This document shows positions 15,401 to 22,252 of a stretch of 25,945 bases of DNA, in pieces (within the stretch, counting starts at the first letter, position 1; each line of letters begins with the position of its first letter). The position numbers were made by a program, and so were the translations under genes. The notes beneath the pieces were generated by a model. That model ran no database searches and was not told where the DNA came from. It saw only the letters and a list, made by a program, of their open reading frames with translations. The stretch comes from Deltaproteobacteria bacterium UBA6106 (GTDB lineage: Bacteria > Desulfobacterota > Syntrophorhabdia > Syntrophorhabdales > Syntrophorhabdaceae): NCBI GenBank assembly GCA_002428485.1, contig DIWM01000024.1:1-25945 (forward strand). The letters are read 5' to 3'.

Positions 15401-15952
15401 CTATCTTCGATACTGCTGTATGCCCGCCTCATAGAGGTCGTTTCCGTACATATCGTTGATCACAAAAAGGGGCAGGTCCTTTACACCCAGTTTTACCACA
15501 GCCTCCGGCCCAAGGTCTTCATAGGCAACGATCTCCGACGACACAACGCTCCTGGAGAGCAATGCCCCTGCCCCGCCCGTTGCGCCGAAATAGACAGCCT
15601 TATACTGCTTCAAAGAATCTTTCACGGCATCCGACCGCTTCCCCTTGCCGATCATCCCTTTCAGCCCGAGCGATATTAATCGCGGCGCGTACGCGTCCAT
15701 CCTCCCGCTCGTCGTTGGGCCGCAGGACCCGATAACCCTGCCCGGAGGGGCGGGCGAAGGCCCGCAGTAATAGATTATCTGGTTGCGCAAATCAAAGGGC
15801 AGGTTCTCGCCCTTGTCAAGCGCTTCGAAGAACTTTTTATGCGCCGCGTCTCTCGCAGTAAAAATAAAACCGCTCAGGAAAATCTTTTCCCCGGCCCTCA
15901 GTTTCTCTATGGTGCTGTCGTCAAGCGGCGTTTGAATCTTTTTTATCTCCAT
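15401..15952 (-). CDS. Fumarate hydratase class I, beta subunit
   Basis: The small subunit of a two-subunit Fe-S hydro-lyase (fumarase or L(+)-tartrate dehydratase type), equal to the C-terminal domain of single-chain class I fumarase. Signature segments are GPSPAPPGRVIGSCGPTTSG and RMDAYAPRLISLGLKGMIGKG. About 183 residues, usual for this subunit. The ATG at 15952 is chosen because GAGAGGGG is well spaced from it; a GTG two codons earlier (15958) would leave almost no spacing. It follows the alpha-subunit gene by 28 nt and ends the malic enzyme-fumarase operon. Neighbouring malic enzyme favours fumarase over tartrate dehydratase. Confidence 0.9.
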   Translation of the reverse strand: MEIKKIQTPLDDSTIEKLRAGEKIFLSGFIFTARDAAHKKFFEALDKGENLPFDLRNQIIYYCGPSPAPPGRVIGSCGPTTSGRMDAYAPRLISLGLKGMIGKGKRSDAVKDSLKQYKAVYFGATGGAGALLSRSVVSSEIVAYEDLGPEAVVKLGVKDLPLFVINDMYGNDLYEAGIQQYRR

Positions 15953-15980
15953 ATGCACCCCTCTCTTCTCACCTTCTGAG

Positions 15981-16820
15981 TTAAACCACTATCTCCTTGA
16001 TCCTGTGCGCGTGGCACTGAATGTTCACCGCAGCGGGCAATGACGCTATATGGCAGGGCAACATTTTGATGTGGACATCGAGGGCTGTCACCGTGCCTCC
16101 ATACCCCTGAGGACCTATTCCCGTCTTGTTTATCGCATCAAGGATCTCCATCTCGAATGCCGCTGTCGCAGGATCCTGATTTCTCTCGCCGATAGGCACC
16201 ATGAGCGCCTCTTTCGATAGCAGGGCCGAGGTCTCGAAATTACCCCCTATCCCGACCCCGACAATGATCGGAGGGCATGGGTTGGGCCCGCCTTTCGTCA
16301 CCATATCGATAACAAATGACTTCACGCCTTCTTTACCCTGGGAGGGCACCAACATCCGTACTTCGCCGTAGTTTTCGCTTCCCCCGCCCTTCGGCAACGC
16401 AACGATCTTTATCCTGTCGCCGGGAACAATGTGGGCATGGATGATGGGCGGCGTGTTATCGCCGGTATTCTTTCTTGAAAAAGGATCACAGCATGATTTC
16501 CTCAGATAACCATTTTTATATGCCCTGCGCACCCCTTCGGCAATCGCCTCTGTCAGGGATTCCCCGACAATGTGTACGTCCTGGCCTATCTCGACAAACG
16601 TAACAGCCAGACCTGTATCCTGGCATATGGGCATATGCTCTGCCTTGGCAATATTCGCGTTGTTGATCAATTCCCTGATCACCTCTTTGCCTACGGAAGA
16701 CTCTTCTTTCTCTATGGCCTGGCTCAGCGCATCAAAAACACCCTGGGAAAGATTGATGTTGGCATCAATGAACAGGCTTTCCACAGCAGAAATAATGCTG
16801 TCTGTATGGACTTCTCTCAT
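15981..16820 (-). CDS. Fumarate hydratase class I, alpha subunit
   Basis: The 279-residue catalytic subunit holding the 4Fe-4S cluster, interconverting fumarate and malate. The cluster cysteines of the class are recognisable in ICQDTG (near residue 62), SCCDPFSRKNTGDNTP (near 109) and GGPNPCPPIIVGVGIGGNFE (near 180-200); KGGGSENYGE is also typical. The AAGGAG site overlaps the end of the malic enzyme gene, 3 nt upstream, and the beta-subunit gene follows, so all three are translated from one message. Oxygen-labile class I enzymes of this split form are common in anaerobes and archaea. Confidence 0.93.
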   Translation of the reverse strand: MREVHTDSIISAVESLFIDANINLSQGVFDALSQAIEKEESSVGKEVIRELINNANIAKAEHMPICQDTGLAVTFVEIGQDVHIVGESLTEAIAEGVRRAYKNGYLRKSCCDPFSRKNTGDNTPPIIHAHIVPGDRIKIVALPKGGGSENYGEVRMLVPSQGKEGVKSFVIDMVTKGGPNPCPPIIVGVGIGGNFETSALLSKEALMVPIGERNQDPATAAFEMEILDAINKTGIGPQGYGGTVTALDVHIKMLPCHIASLPAAVNIQCHAHRIKEIVV

Positions 16821-16823
16821 AAT

Positions 16824-18170
16824 TTACTCCTTATATGGCGCGATAATCCCCTTTTCCATGAGTATCTCCACTTCATCTCTTGCCCTTTTTATCTTCATTT
16901 CGGCCATTCTGAAAAGCTCTTTTTCATCTATCTTCAATCGCGCAACCCCTTGCTCCATTGCCTTTTTCGCAACAGCTACCGCCTCTCTCGGGAACACCTC
17001 CCATTCATCCATGGTAGGAAGAAGGTAGTCTTCCCGGAGCCCCTTATCCTCTGCGCATTTTGCAAGCTCGACTGCGGCGGCAATGCACATCTCGTCGGTG
17101 ATCGTCGTCGCCATAACATCCAGTGTGCCTCTGAATATAGCGGGGAATCCCACGGAGTTATTGACCTGGTTCGGAAAATCACTTCTCCCTGTGGCCACAA
17201 CCCTCGCCCCTGCCTCTTTTGCATCCCACGGCCACATCTCCGGGATCGGGTTCGCGCACACAAAAACTATGCCATCGTCAGCCATGGTGCCTATCCACTC
17301 TTTCTTGATCGTATCGGGGCCAGGCTTTGAAAGGGCGATCACCACGTCCTGGCCCTTGATCGCTTCTTCCATGCCTCCATCCCTGTTCTCTCCGTTCGTC
17401 ATACGGCAGAATTCAAGTTTTTCCTTATGCGTCGGCTTAATGTCATCCCTCTTTCTGCTAAGGATACCCTTGCTGTCAACTACGATGAATTTTTTCGGAT
17501 CGGCGCCCGCCTTCATGATCATTTTGGTGATGCAGACATTGGCAGCCCCTATCCCGATCATGGTGATCTTCACATCTTCGATCTTCTTCCCCACAACCTT
17601 CAGGGCATTGATCAATCCCGCCAGCGTGACCGCTGCAGTGCCCTGCTGGTCATCGTGCCATACAGGGATCGGCGCCTCAGCGCGCAGCCTTTCGAGGATA
17701 TAGAAGCACTTGGGGTTCTCAATATCCTCAAGGTTGATCCCGCCAAAGGTCGGGCATAAATACTTGACCGTCTTGATGAACTCTTCAGGGTCTTTTGTGT
17801 CGAGGCAGATCGGGAAGGCATCCACTCCGCCCAGGTATTTGAAAAGGAGCGCCTTTCCTTCCATCACAGGAAGGCCGGCCATAGGACCTATGTCGCCAAG
17901 ACCAAGCACCCGTGTCCCATCTGTAACGATCCCCACCATATTCGCCTTGTTTGTATGGTCATAAACCCTGTCTGGATTCTGCTGTATGTCTTTGCAGGGT
18001 TCTGCAACGCCCGGCGTATACCAGATGGCAAAATCCTTTACGTCCCTGATAACACATTTCGGTATCACCTCGATCTTACCCTTGTAAAAAGGGTGCATCT
18101 TCATGGCGTCTTGAGCTGGTTTCCTGGCTTTTGCGAGAAGATCTTCCTTTGTTACCTTAGGCTCACCCAT
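16824..18170 (-). CDS. Malic enzyme (NAD(P)-dependent malate dehydrogenase, decarboxylating)
   Basis: Cytoplasmic enzyme converting malate to pyruvate and carbon dioxide with reduction of NAD(P). The 448 residues correspond to the short bacterial form without a phosphotransacetylase tail. Catalytic tyrosine lies in WYTPGVAEPC (near 50) and lysine in VMEGKALLFK (near 106); the metal-binding DDQQGTAA (near 173) and the nucleotide loop IGIGAANVC (near 206) are intact. Cofactor preference cannot be assigned safely. The ATG at 18170 follows AAGGAGGGG. It leads an operon with the fumarase subunits, which supplies malate from fumarate. A TTGACA just upstream is too near the start codon to be its promoter. 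Confidence 0.93.
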   Translation of the reverse strand: MGEPKVTKEDLLAKARKPAQDAMKMHPFYKGKIEVIPKCVIRDVKDFAIWYTPGVAEPCKDIQQNPDRVYDHTNKANMVGIVTDGTRVLGLGDIGPMAGLPVMEGKALLFKYLGGVDAFPICLDTKDPEEFIKTVKYLCPTFGGINLEDIENPKCFYILERLRAEAPIPVWHDDQQGTAAVTLAGLINALKVVGKKIEDVKITMIGIGAANVCITKMIMKAGADPKKFIVVDSKGILSRKRDDIKPTHKEKLEFCRMTNGENRDGGMEEAIKGQDVVIALSKPGPDTIKKEWIGTMADDGIVFVCANPIPEMWPWDAKEAGARVVATGRSDFPNQVNNSVGFPAIFRGTLDVMATTITDEMCIAAAVELAKCAEDKGLREDYLLPTMDEWEVFPREAVAVAKKAMEQGVARLKIDEKELFRMAEMKIKRARDEVEILMEKGIIAPYKE

Positions 18171-18354
18171 AACTCCCCTCCTTAATTTGTCAAGAGATAT
18201 TCATCATTCTATAAAGAATTCAGGTAAAATGGAATGAAAAAATGAAAAACGGCCTATAGTTCATGGTCGACAGCAGGAACTAAACATAGCACACAGCGGG
18301 AAAAAGATTTTCGTGCATACAGAGCATATTTGCTTAACCGGGTTCTTGTTGTTG

Positions 18355-18382
18355 CCATGAGCCATGAGCTATGAACTGTGAG
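18355..18382 (+). repeat. Half copy (C) of the heptamer element
   Basis: Four heptamers CCATGAG, CCATGAG, CTATGAA and CTGTGAG preceded by the AACCGGGTT centre from 18336. Only the centre and right arm of the 83-nt element are present. The stop codon of the minus-strand membrane protein gene (18371-18369) is the start of the third unit read in reverse. Confidence 0.75.
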
Positions 18383-18701
18383 CGGTGTTTCTTGCCCTGT
18401 CTATCTTCACTATCCCGATGAAGATAAGAAAGACGCCGAGGGCAATGAGATACCGCAAGGGGAACATCCGGGGGGTGAATCTTTCTGCAAGCGATTTCGT
18501 CTCCTTTGTCCCTTCTTTATTTGACGCCGCAGTTGCTTCATGCGCTCCTTGATTATCTCTCTGCAACGGTATCCCCGTTTCGTAAACATTTCTCATAAAC
18601 CCTTTTTGCGCGTCAAACCCCGTTACAAAAGGCAGCGACAGAAGGGGTATGCATATTCCTATAACAATCAGGACAAGACCCCTTTTTTTCTCCCTTTTCA
18701 T
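18369..18701 (-). CDS. Small hypothetical membrane protein
   Basis: A 110-residue protein I do not recognise. It has a basic N-terminus (MKREKKRG), a hydrophobic helix at about 9-27, a polar middle of about 55 residues rich in charged and small residues, and a second helix at about 84-102, so the loop is probably periplasmic with both ends in the cytoplasm. The gene stands alone between the malic enzyme operon and the divergent tRNA gene. Ribosome binding is weak (CAGGGT). Its last residues and TAG stop come from the half copy of the heptamer element, as with the CDP-alcohol phosphotransferase gene. Confidence 0.55.
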   Translation of the reverse strand: MKREKKRGLVLIVIGICIPLLSLPFVTGFDAQKGFMRNVYETGIPLQRDNQGAHEATAASNKEGTKETKSLAERFTPRMFPLRYLIALGVFLIFIGIVKIDRARNTAHSS

Positions 18702-18836
18702 ATAAACCCTGTGAAATGTATACTATAAAATTGCATCGAAAAGGTAACTTTTATCAGAATTTTCGATAAACTTCAAAAAAAATAAACTGCCGTGATGTGC
18801 TGCAAAAAAAACGTTATTGTCCTTTTCTTCACAATC

Positions 18837-18865
18837 TTGACAAAAGCACTGTTATTGTTTAATCT
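18837..18865 (+). promoter_or_regulatory. Strong sigma70 promoter of the tRNA gene
   Basis: Perfect TTGACA (18837-18842), 17-nt spacer and TAATCT (18860-18865), with TATATT directly after as an alternative -10. Predicted start near 18872, four bases before the tRNA. Confidence 0.8.
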
Positions 18866-18875
18866 ATATTTCATC

Positions 18876-18948
18876 GGGCCCATAGCTCAGCTGGAAGAGC
18901 CACCGGCTCATAACCGGTAGGTCCCTGGTTCGAACCCAGGTGGGCCCA
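18876..18948 (+). tRNA. tRNA-Met (anticodon CAT), elongator type
   Basis: A 73-nt cloverleaf: acceptor stem GGGCCCA/TGGGCCC (7 bp), D arm with GCTC/GAGC, anticodon stem ACCGG/CCGGT with loop CTCATAA (anticodon CAT), and T arm CCTGG-TTCGAAC-CCAGG. The anticodon stem lacks the three G-C pairs of initiator tRNA. An isoleucine tRNA with lysidine-modified CAT cannot be excluded. The CCA end is not encoded, so a nucleotidyltransferase must add it. Confidence 0.93.
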
Positions 18949-18999
18949 AATAATGTATATGGAACGAAAACACATCAAAACAGATCATAAAACTTTTTT

Positions 19000-19030
19000 A
19001 AAGGGGGTGGCCACTGGGTTCACCCCCTTT
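19000..19030 (+). terminator. Possible terminator or leader hairpin
   Basis: A perfect 10-bp stem AAAGGGGGTG/CACCCCCTTT with an 11-nt loop lies between the tRNA and the zinc-ribbon gene. The T-rich tail (AACATTTT) is imperfect, so partial termination or a leader structure is possible. Confidence 0.4.
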
Positions 19031-19049
19031 AACATTTTGGAGGCCGCCA

Positions 19050-19760
19050 TTGGAGCATGAACTAGGTACCCTTTATGAGGCACAGAAGATAGAACTGCAG
19101 ATAATAGAAAAGGAGACAAGGCTACAAACAGCGCCGAAGAAACTAAAGGAGATGGATGAGGAGCTGAAACAGTTAAAAGAGAAACTGGAAAAAGAAAAAG
19201 TGGTCTTTGAGGAGCTGGAGAAGGAACGGAAAAAAAAGGAAAAAGAGTTGGAAGTCGACAAGGACAAGATAAAAAAGATCGAATCAAAGCTCTACGAGGT
19301 CAAGACAAATAAAGAATACCAGGCCCTGTTAAAGGAAATAGAAGCAGCAAAATCAACAAACGACAAAACAGAAGAAGATATACTCACGATCATGGAAAAG
19401 ACCGAGGAGCTGAAAAAGGATTACGAATTATCTCAGGCAAGGCTCCAGAAACGAGGGAAAGAGATCGAAACCGAAAAGGTAAGGCTGGATGCAGAAACCA
19501 AATCGATGGATAAGATCATAGGAGAGTTAAAAACGCAAAGAGATAACCTCCTTTCTGTTTTGAGCAGCGAGCTGACCTCAAAATACAACACGCTCAAGGG
19601 AAAGCGCAGCGGCATAGCCGTAACAAATGTCAAAAACGGGGTGTGCATGGGATGTTTTATGAACATACCTCCGCAGCTTTTTATAGAGGTTACGAAGAAC
19701 AAAAAGCTCATACAGTGCCCCAGTTGTAACCGAATCCTCTATTTCGCAGAAAACGAATAA
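19050..19760 (+). CDS. C4-type zinc ribbon protein with long coiled coil
   Basis: A 236-residue protein of the DUF164/zf-RING_7 family. Residues 10-190 are almost wholly charged heptads forming a long antiparallel coiled coil. The C-terminus carries two CxxC pairs, GVCMGC and IQCPSC (about 198-228), for one zinc ion. The family is suspected to bind nucleic acid, but its role is unknown. The start is TTG at 19050, fixed by GGAGG at 19039-19043 and the lack of another early in-frame start. Its stop overlaps the RNase HI start by one base (TAATG), so translation is coupled. Such zinc-ribbon genes often sit beside RNase HI and RNase P RNA genes in other bacteria. Confidence 0.87.
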   Translation: MEHELGTLYEAQKIELQIIEKETRLQTAPKKLKEMDEELKQLKEKLEKEKVVFEELEKERKKKEKELEVDKDKIKKIESKLYEVKTNKEYQALLKEIEAAKSTNDKTEEDILTIMEKTEELKKDYELSQARLQKRGKEIETEKVRLDAETKSMDKIIGELKTQRDNLLSVLSSELTSKYNTLKGKRSGIAVTNVKNGVCMGCFMNIPPQLFIEVTKNKKLIQCPSCNRILYFAENE

Positions 19761-20167
19761 TGCACTGGCACATGTATATCGATGGCGCTTCTTCAGGCAA
19801 TCCCGGACAATCGGGCGCCGGTCTCGTTGTATTCGATGACGAAAACAGGGAGCTGCTTCGCGACAGCATCTTCCTCGGTCACATGACAAATAATATGGCT
19901 GAATACGAAGCGCTTCTTTTCGCCCTGAAAAAGGCAAAGGGTTCGGATATCCGGGAAATATCCGTCTATACCGACTCCCTTCTCCTTGCCAATCAGGTGC
20001 AGGGAAGATTCAAGATCAAAAATGATGTTTTAAGGACCTATGTAGCGACGATTAAAAATATTGCAGGCAACTTTCGTCACTTTACGGTACAATATATCCC
20101 AAGAGAAAAGAACAAAATAGCCGACAGGCTTGCAAAAGAAGCGGTAAAAAAAGGGGCAGACGGGTGA
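19760..20167 (+). CDS. Ribonuclease HI family protein
   Basis: Cytoplasmic nuclease of 135 residues that cuts RNA in RNA-DNA hybrids. The four catalytic acids are present: D8 (YIDGASSGNPG), E48 (NNMAEYEAL), D72 (VYTDSLL) and D122 (KIADRLAKEA). It is the short form without an N-terminal hybrid-binding domain or basic handle. The ATG overlaps the stop of the zinc-ribbon gene. The last 22 codons and stop lie inside the first copy of a 77-bp tandem duplication, whose second copy continues as RNase P RNA. The second copy still reads as RNTIADRLANDA in another frame, a decayed duplicate of the gene's end. Confidence 0.9.
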   Translation: MHWHMYIDGASSGNPGQSGAGLVVFDDENRELLRDSIFLGHMTNNMAEYEALLFALKKAKGSDIREISVYTDSLLLANQVQGRFKIKNDVLRTYVATIKNIAGNFRHFTVQYIPREKNKIADRLAKEAVKKGADG

Positions 20168-20259
20168 TCGCTCCGTTTATTCACAGGGAAAGGAATACAA
20201 TAGCCGACAGGCTTGCAAACGATGCGATAAATAGGGGCAGACGGGTGATCGCTCCGTTT
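20102..20259 (+). repeat. Tandem duplication spanning the RNase HI gene end and RNase P RNA start
   Basis: Copy 1 (20102-20178) and copy 2 (20185-20259) are separated by 6 nt. A 26-nt block is identical in both (20153-20178 and 20234-20259), and another shared block covers the IADRLA codons. A 2-nt length difference shifts the frame. Copy 1 ends the RNase HI gene; copy 2 supplies the functional 5' strand of RNase P RNA. Confidence 0.88.
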
Positions 20260-20605
20260 TTTTAACGGGGAGGAAAGTCCGGGCATCAAAGGGCAGGATG
20301 GTCCCTAACGGGGACTGGGGGCAACCCTAAGGAAAGTGCCACAGAAAAGACACCGCCTCGCCGCAAGGCGGGGTAAGGGTGAAAAGGTGAGGTAAGAGCT
20401 CACCAGTGCCTGGGCGACCAGGCAGCTTGGTAAACCCCATCCGATGCAAGGCCAAAAAGGGTGTCGCGCCTTGGCGCGATAAGGATGGCCCGTCCAAATA
20501 CCCGGGTAGGCCGCAACAGGTTCAGGGCAACCTGGATCGGTAAGAGAAATGATCACCGTCCCGCTGAAGGCGGGAAACAGAACCCGGCTTACAGTCTGCC
20601 CCTAT
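20231..20605 (+). ncRNA. rnpB: RNase P RNA, bacterial class A
   Basis: Catalytic RNA of the tRNA 5'-maturation enzyme. Diagnostic conserved blocks are GGGGAGGAAAGTCCGGGC near 20267, GAAAGTGCCACAGAAAAGAC near 20332, the GGTAAGAGCTCACC region near 20391, and ACAGAACCCGGCTTAC near 20577. The ends pair over 12 bp as helix P1 (20231-20242 with 20594-20605). P3 is a short CCGTT/AACGG hairpin with a T-rich loop, and this defines the second copy of the duplication as the true 5' end. P1 followed by a run of T (20605-20610) may double as the terminator. Confidence 0.95.
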
Positions 20606-20677
20606 TTTTTAAGATGTTGAGAAAAGAGCGGTCGGTCATCATTTTATGTGGGGGAGGTTGATCGTAAAAGATCATGT

Positions 20678-22240
20678 ATGAAAAAGACCCTCTTCATCGT
20701 CTGCATCATCTCGGCGATACTCTTTTTCTATAACGCCGGCTCAAGAGACTTCTGGGCGCCCGACGAAGGCGATTTCGCACAGATCGTGAAGGAGCTTGAC
20801 GGCAATCTCGTCGTCCCGCACCTTAACGGCAAGCCTTACGGGGAGAAGCCCCCTCTCTTTTATTACCTGAATTACCTCTCGGCAAAGGTTTTCGGCCCTC
20901 TTAAGGATGAAGCATCAATGCGAATCCCCACCGCGCTGTCTGCCCTTCTCGCAGCCATTCTCCTCTTCTGCGTTGTCTGCAGGACCTTCGGAAAGAAGGA
21001 GGCGCTTTTTGCAACGCTTATCCTCATAAGCTCACCTCTTTACTACTGGCAGGCACGGTATCTCCAGGTCGACATGGTCTTTGCCGTCTTTGTTGCATCC
21101 AGCCTTTTATGTTTTTTCCGGTCTTACCATCAAGGAGGAAAAGCCCCGTACGTATTTTTTTATGTGCTGGCTGCGCTCGCCTTTATGACCAAGGGGCCCC
21201 TCGCGGTCGTCCTTATATTTCCTGTCGTTCTCATTTACGGCTTGTCGCAAAGAGACCTCCGCATCTTCAGAAGCAGGGAAACCGCCATCGGCCTGTGCAT
21301 CTTCCTGCTGATCATTGTGCCATGGTACCTGTTGGTCTATATAAAGGAAGGCTTCCCCTACCTCCAGGAAAACATCATCCGCCAGAACATCACGCGGTTC
21401 TTTGATGCCTGGAGCCACAAACGCCCCATCTATTACTATTTCACCACCCTTCCCCTGGATTTTTTTCCCTGGAGCATTTTTCTCCCCTTGGGCATCTATC
21501 TTGCCGCAAGGGGCTGGAAAAGCGATCATGGAATGCGCTTCTTTCTCATCTGGTTCCTATGGATGTTCCTGTTCTTTTCGCTTTCATCAGGGAAGATCAG
21601 CAAATATATGATCCCCCTCCTACCTGCCATGGCGCTCATGACCGCCCGGACGTTCACGACAGAAAATAACAAATATGTTTTTTACGCATCCGCGCTGCTC
21701 GCAACGCTGTTCCTTGCCCTGGGCATCATCCTTATCGCCGTCAGAACAGAGATGTACCGGGAGTTCCATCCGGAGAGGGTTCTTGTCGGTATTCTCTCTA
21801 TACTCGTCTCAATAGCAATTGCATGGTCTGCCTTATTGAAAAAGAAAGAGGCGATCGCCTGCCTTCTCTTCGTCTTCCTCTCAACAACCTACATGGCGGC
21901 CAACATATGGATCTACAGCAAACTGAACTATTATAAATCGCCGCGGCCTTTTTGCGAAAAGGTCCGCCATCATTTGCAAAAAGATGTGCAGTGGGTCTAT
22001 TATGGCAGCATGAGAGGGGTTTACGTATACTATATCGGGAGGCAGGCCGTCCACGTTGACGAGCACAGGGTTGAAGAACTGCGGCAATTGAGGCAGCGGC
22101 TCAACGGATTCTATCTGGTAACCAGGAAACGGGATATGGGCGAAGCACAGAAGGCCCTGGCGAACGTCAGCATAGTCCTGGAAGAAAAAATAGGAGGCAC
22201 GGACATGGTCCTTGCCCGCTACCAGGGACAGAGAGATTAA
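20678..22240 (+). CDS. ArnT-like glycosyltransferase (GT-C fold, PMT family), first copy
   Basis: A polytopic inner-membrane glycosyltransferase using a polyprenyl-phosphate sugar donor and an envelope acceptor facing the periplasm. About 12 helices are followed by a short C-terminal soluble domain. The metal and catalytic loop FWAPDEGDFAQIV lies close to the N-terminus, followed by VVPHLNGKPYGEKPPLFYY and, later, AFMTKGPLA. ArnT itself has DE-x-RYAEI; here the R-Y-A-E is replaced by D-F-A-Q, so donor or acceptor may differ. ATG 20678 is preferred because the signal anchor MKKTLFIVC begins there; GTG 20648 is an in-frame alternative. A GGGGGAGG site stands 20 nt before the ATG, separated by GATC-6 nt-GATC. 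A paralogue follows after 12 nt. Confidence 0.85.
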   Translation: MKKTLFIVCIISAILFFYNAGSRDFWAPDEGDFAQIVKELDGNLVVPHLNGKPYGEKPPLFYYLNYLSAKVFGPLKDEASMRIPTALSALLAAILLFCVVCRTFGKKEALFATLILISSPLYYWQARYLQVDMVFAVFVASSLLCFFRSYHQGGKAPYVFFYVLAALAFMTKGPLAVVLIFPVVLIYGLSQRDLRIFRSRETAIGLCIFLLIIVPWYLLVYIKEGFPYLQENIIRQNITRFFDAWSHKRPIYYYFTTLPLDFFPWSIFLPLGIYLAARGWKSDHGMRFFLIWFLWMFLFFSLSSGKISKYMIPLLPAMALMTARTFTTENNKYVFYASALLATLFLALGIILIAVRTEMYREFHPERVLVGILSILVSIAIAWSALLKKKEAIACLLFVFLSTTYMAANIWIYSKLNYYKSPRPFCEKVRHHLQKDVQWVYYGSMRGVYVYYIGRQAVHVDEHRVEELRQLRQRLNGFYLVTRKRDMGEAQKALANVSIVLEEKIGGTDMVLARYQGQRD

Positions 22241-22252
22241 AGAAACTCTTCA

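Noticed and set aside
18194..18199. Minus-strand TTGACA before the malic enzyme gene
   Set aside because: It lies so close to the ATG at 18170 that the -10 box would overlap the ribosome binding site and start codon.
18876..18948. Initiator tRNA-Met
   Set aside because: The anticodon stem lacks the three consecutive G-C pairs of initiators, and the first acceptor pair is a normal G-C.
20151..20178. First copy of the rnpB 5' segment as the true RNase P RNA start
   Set aside because: The 3' half of P3 and the conserved GGGGAGGAAAGTCC block are contiguous only with the second copy.
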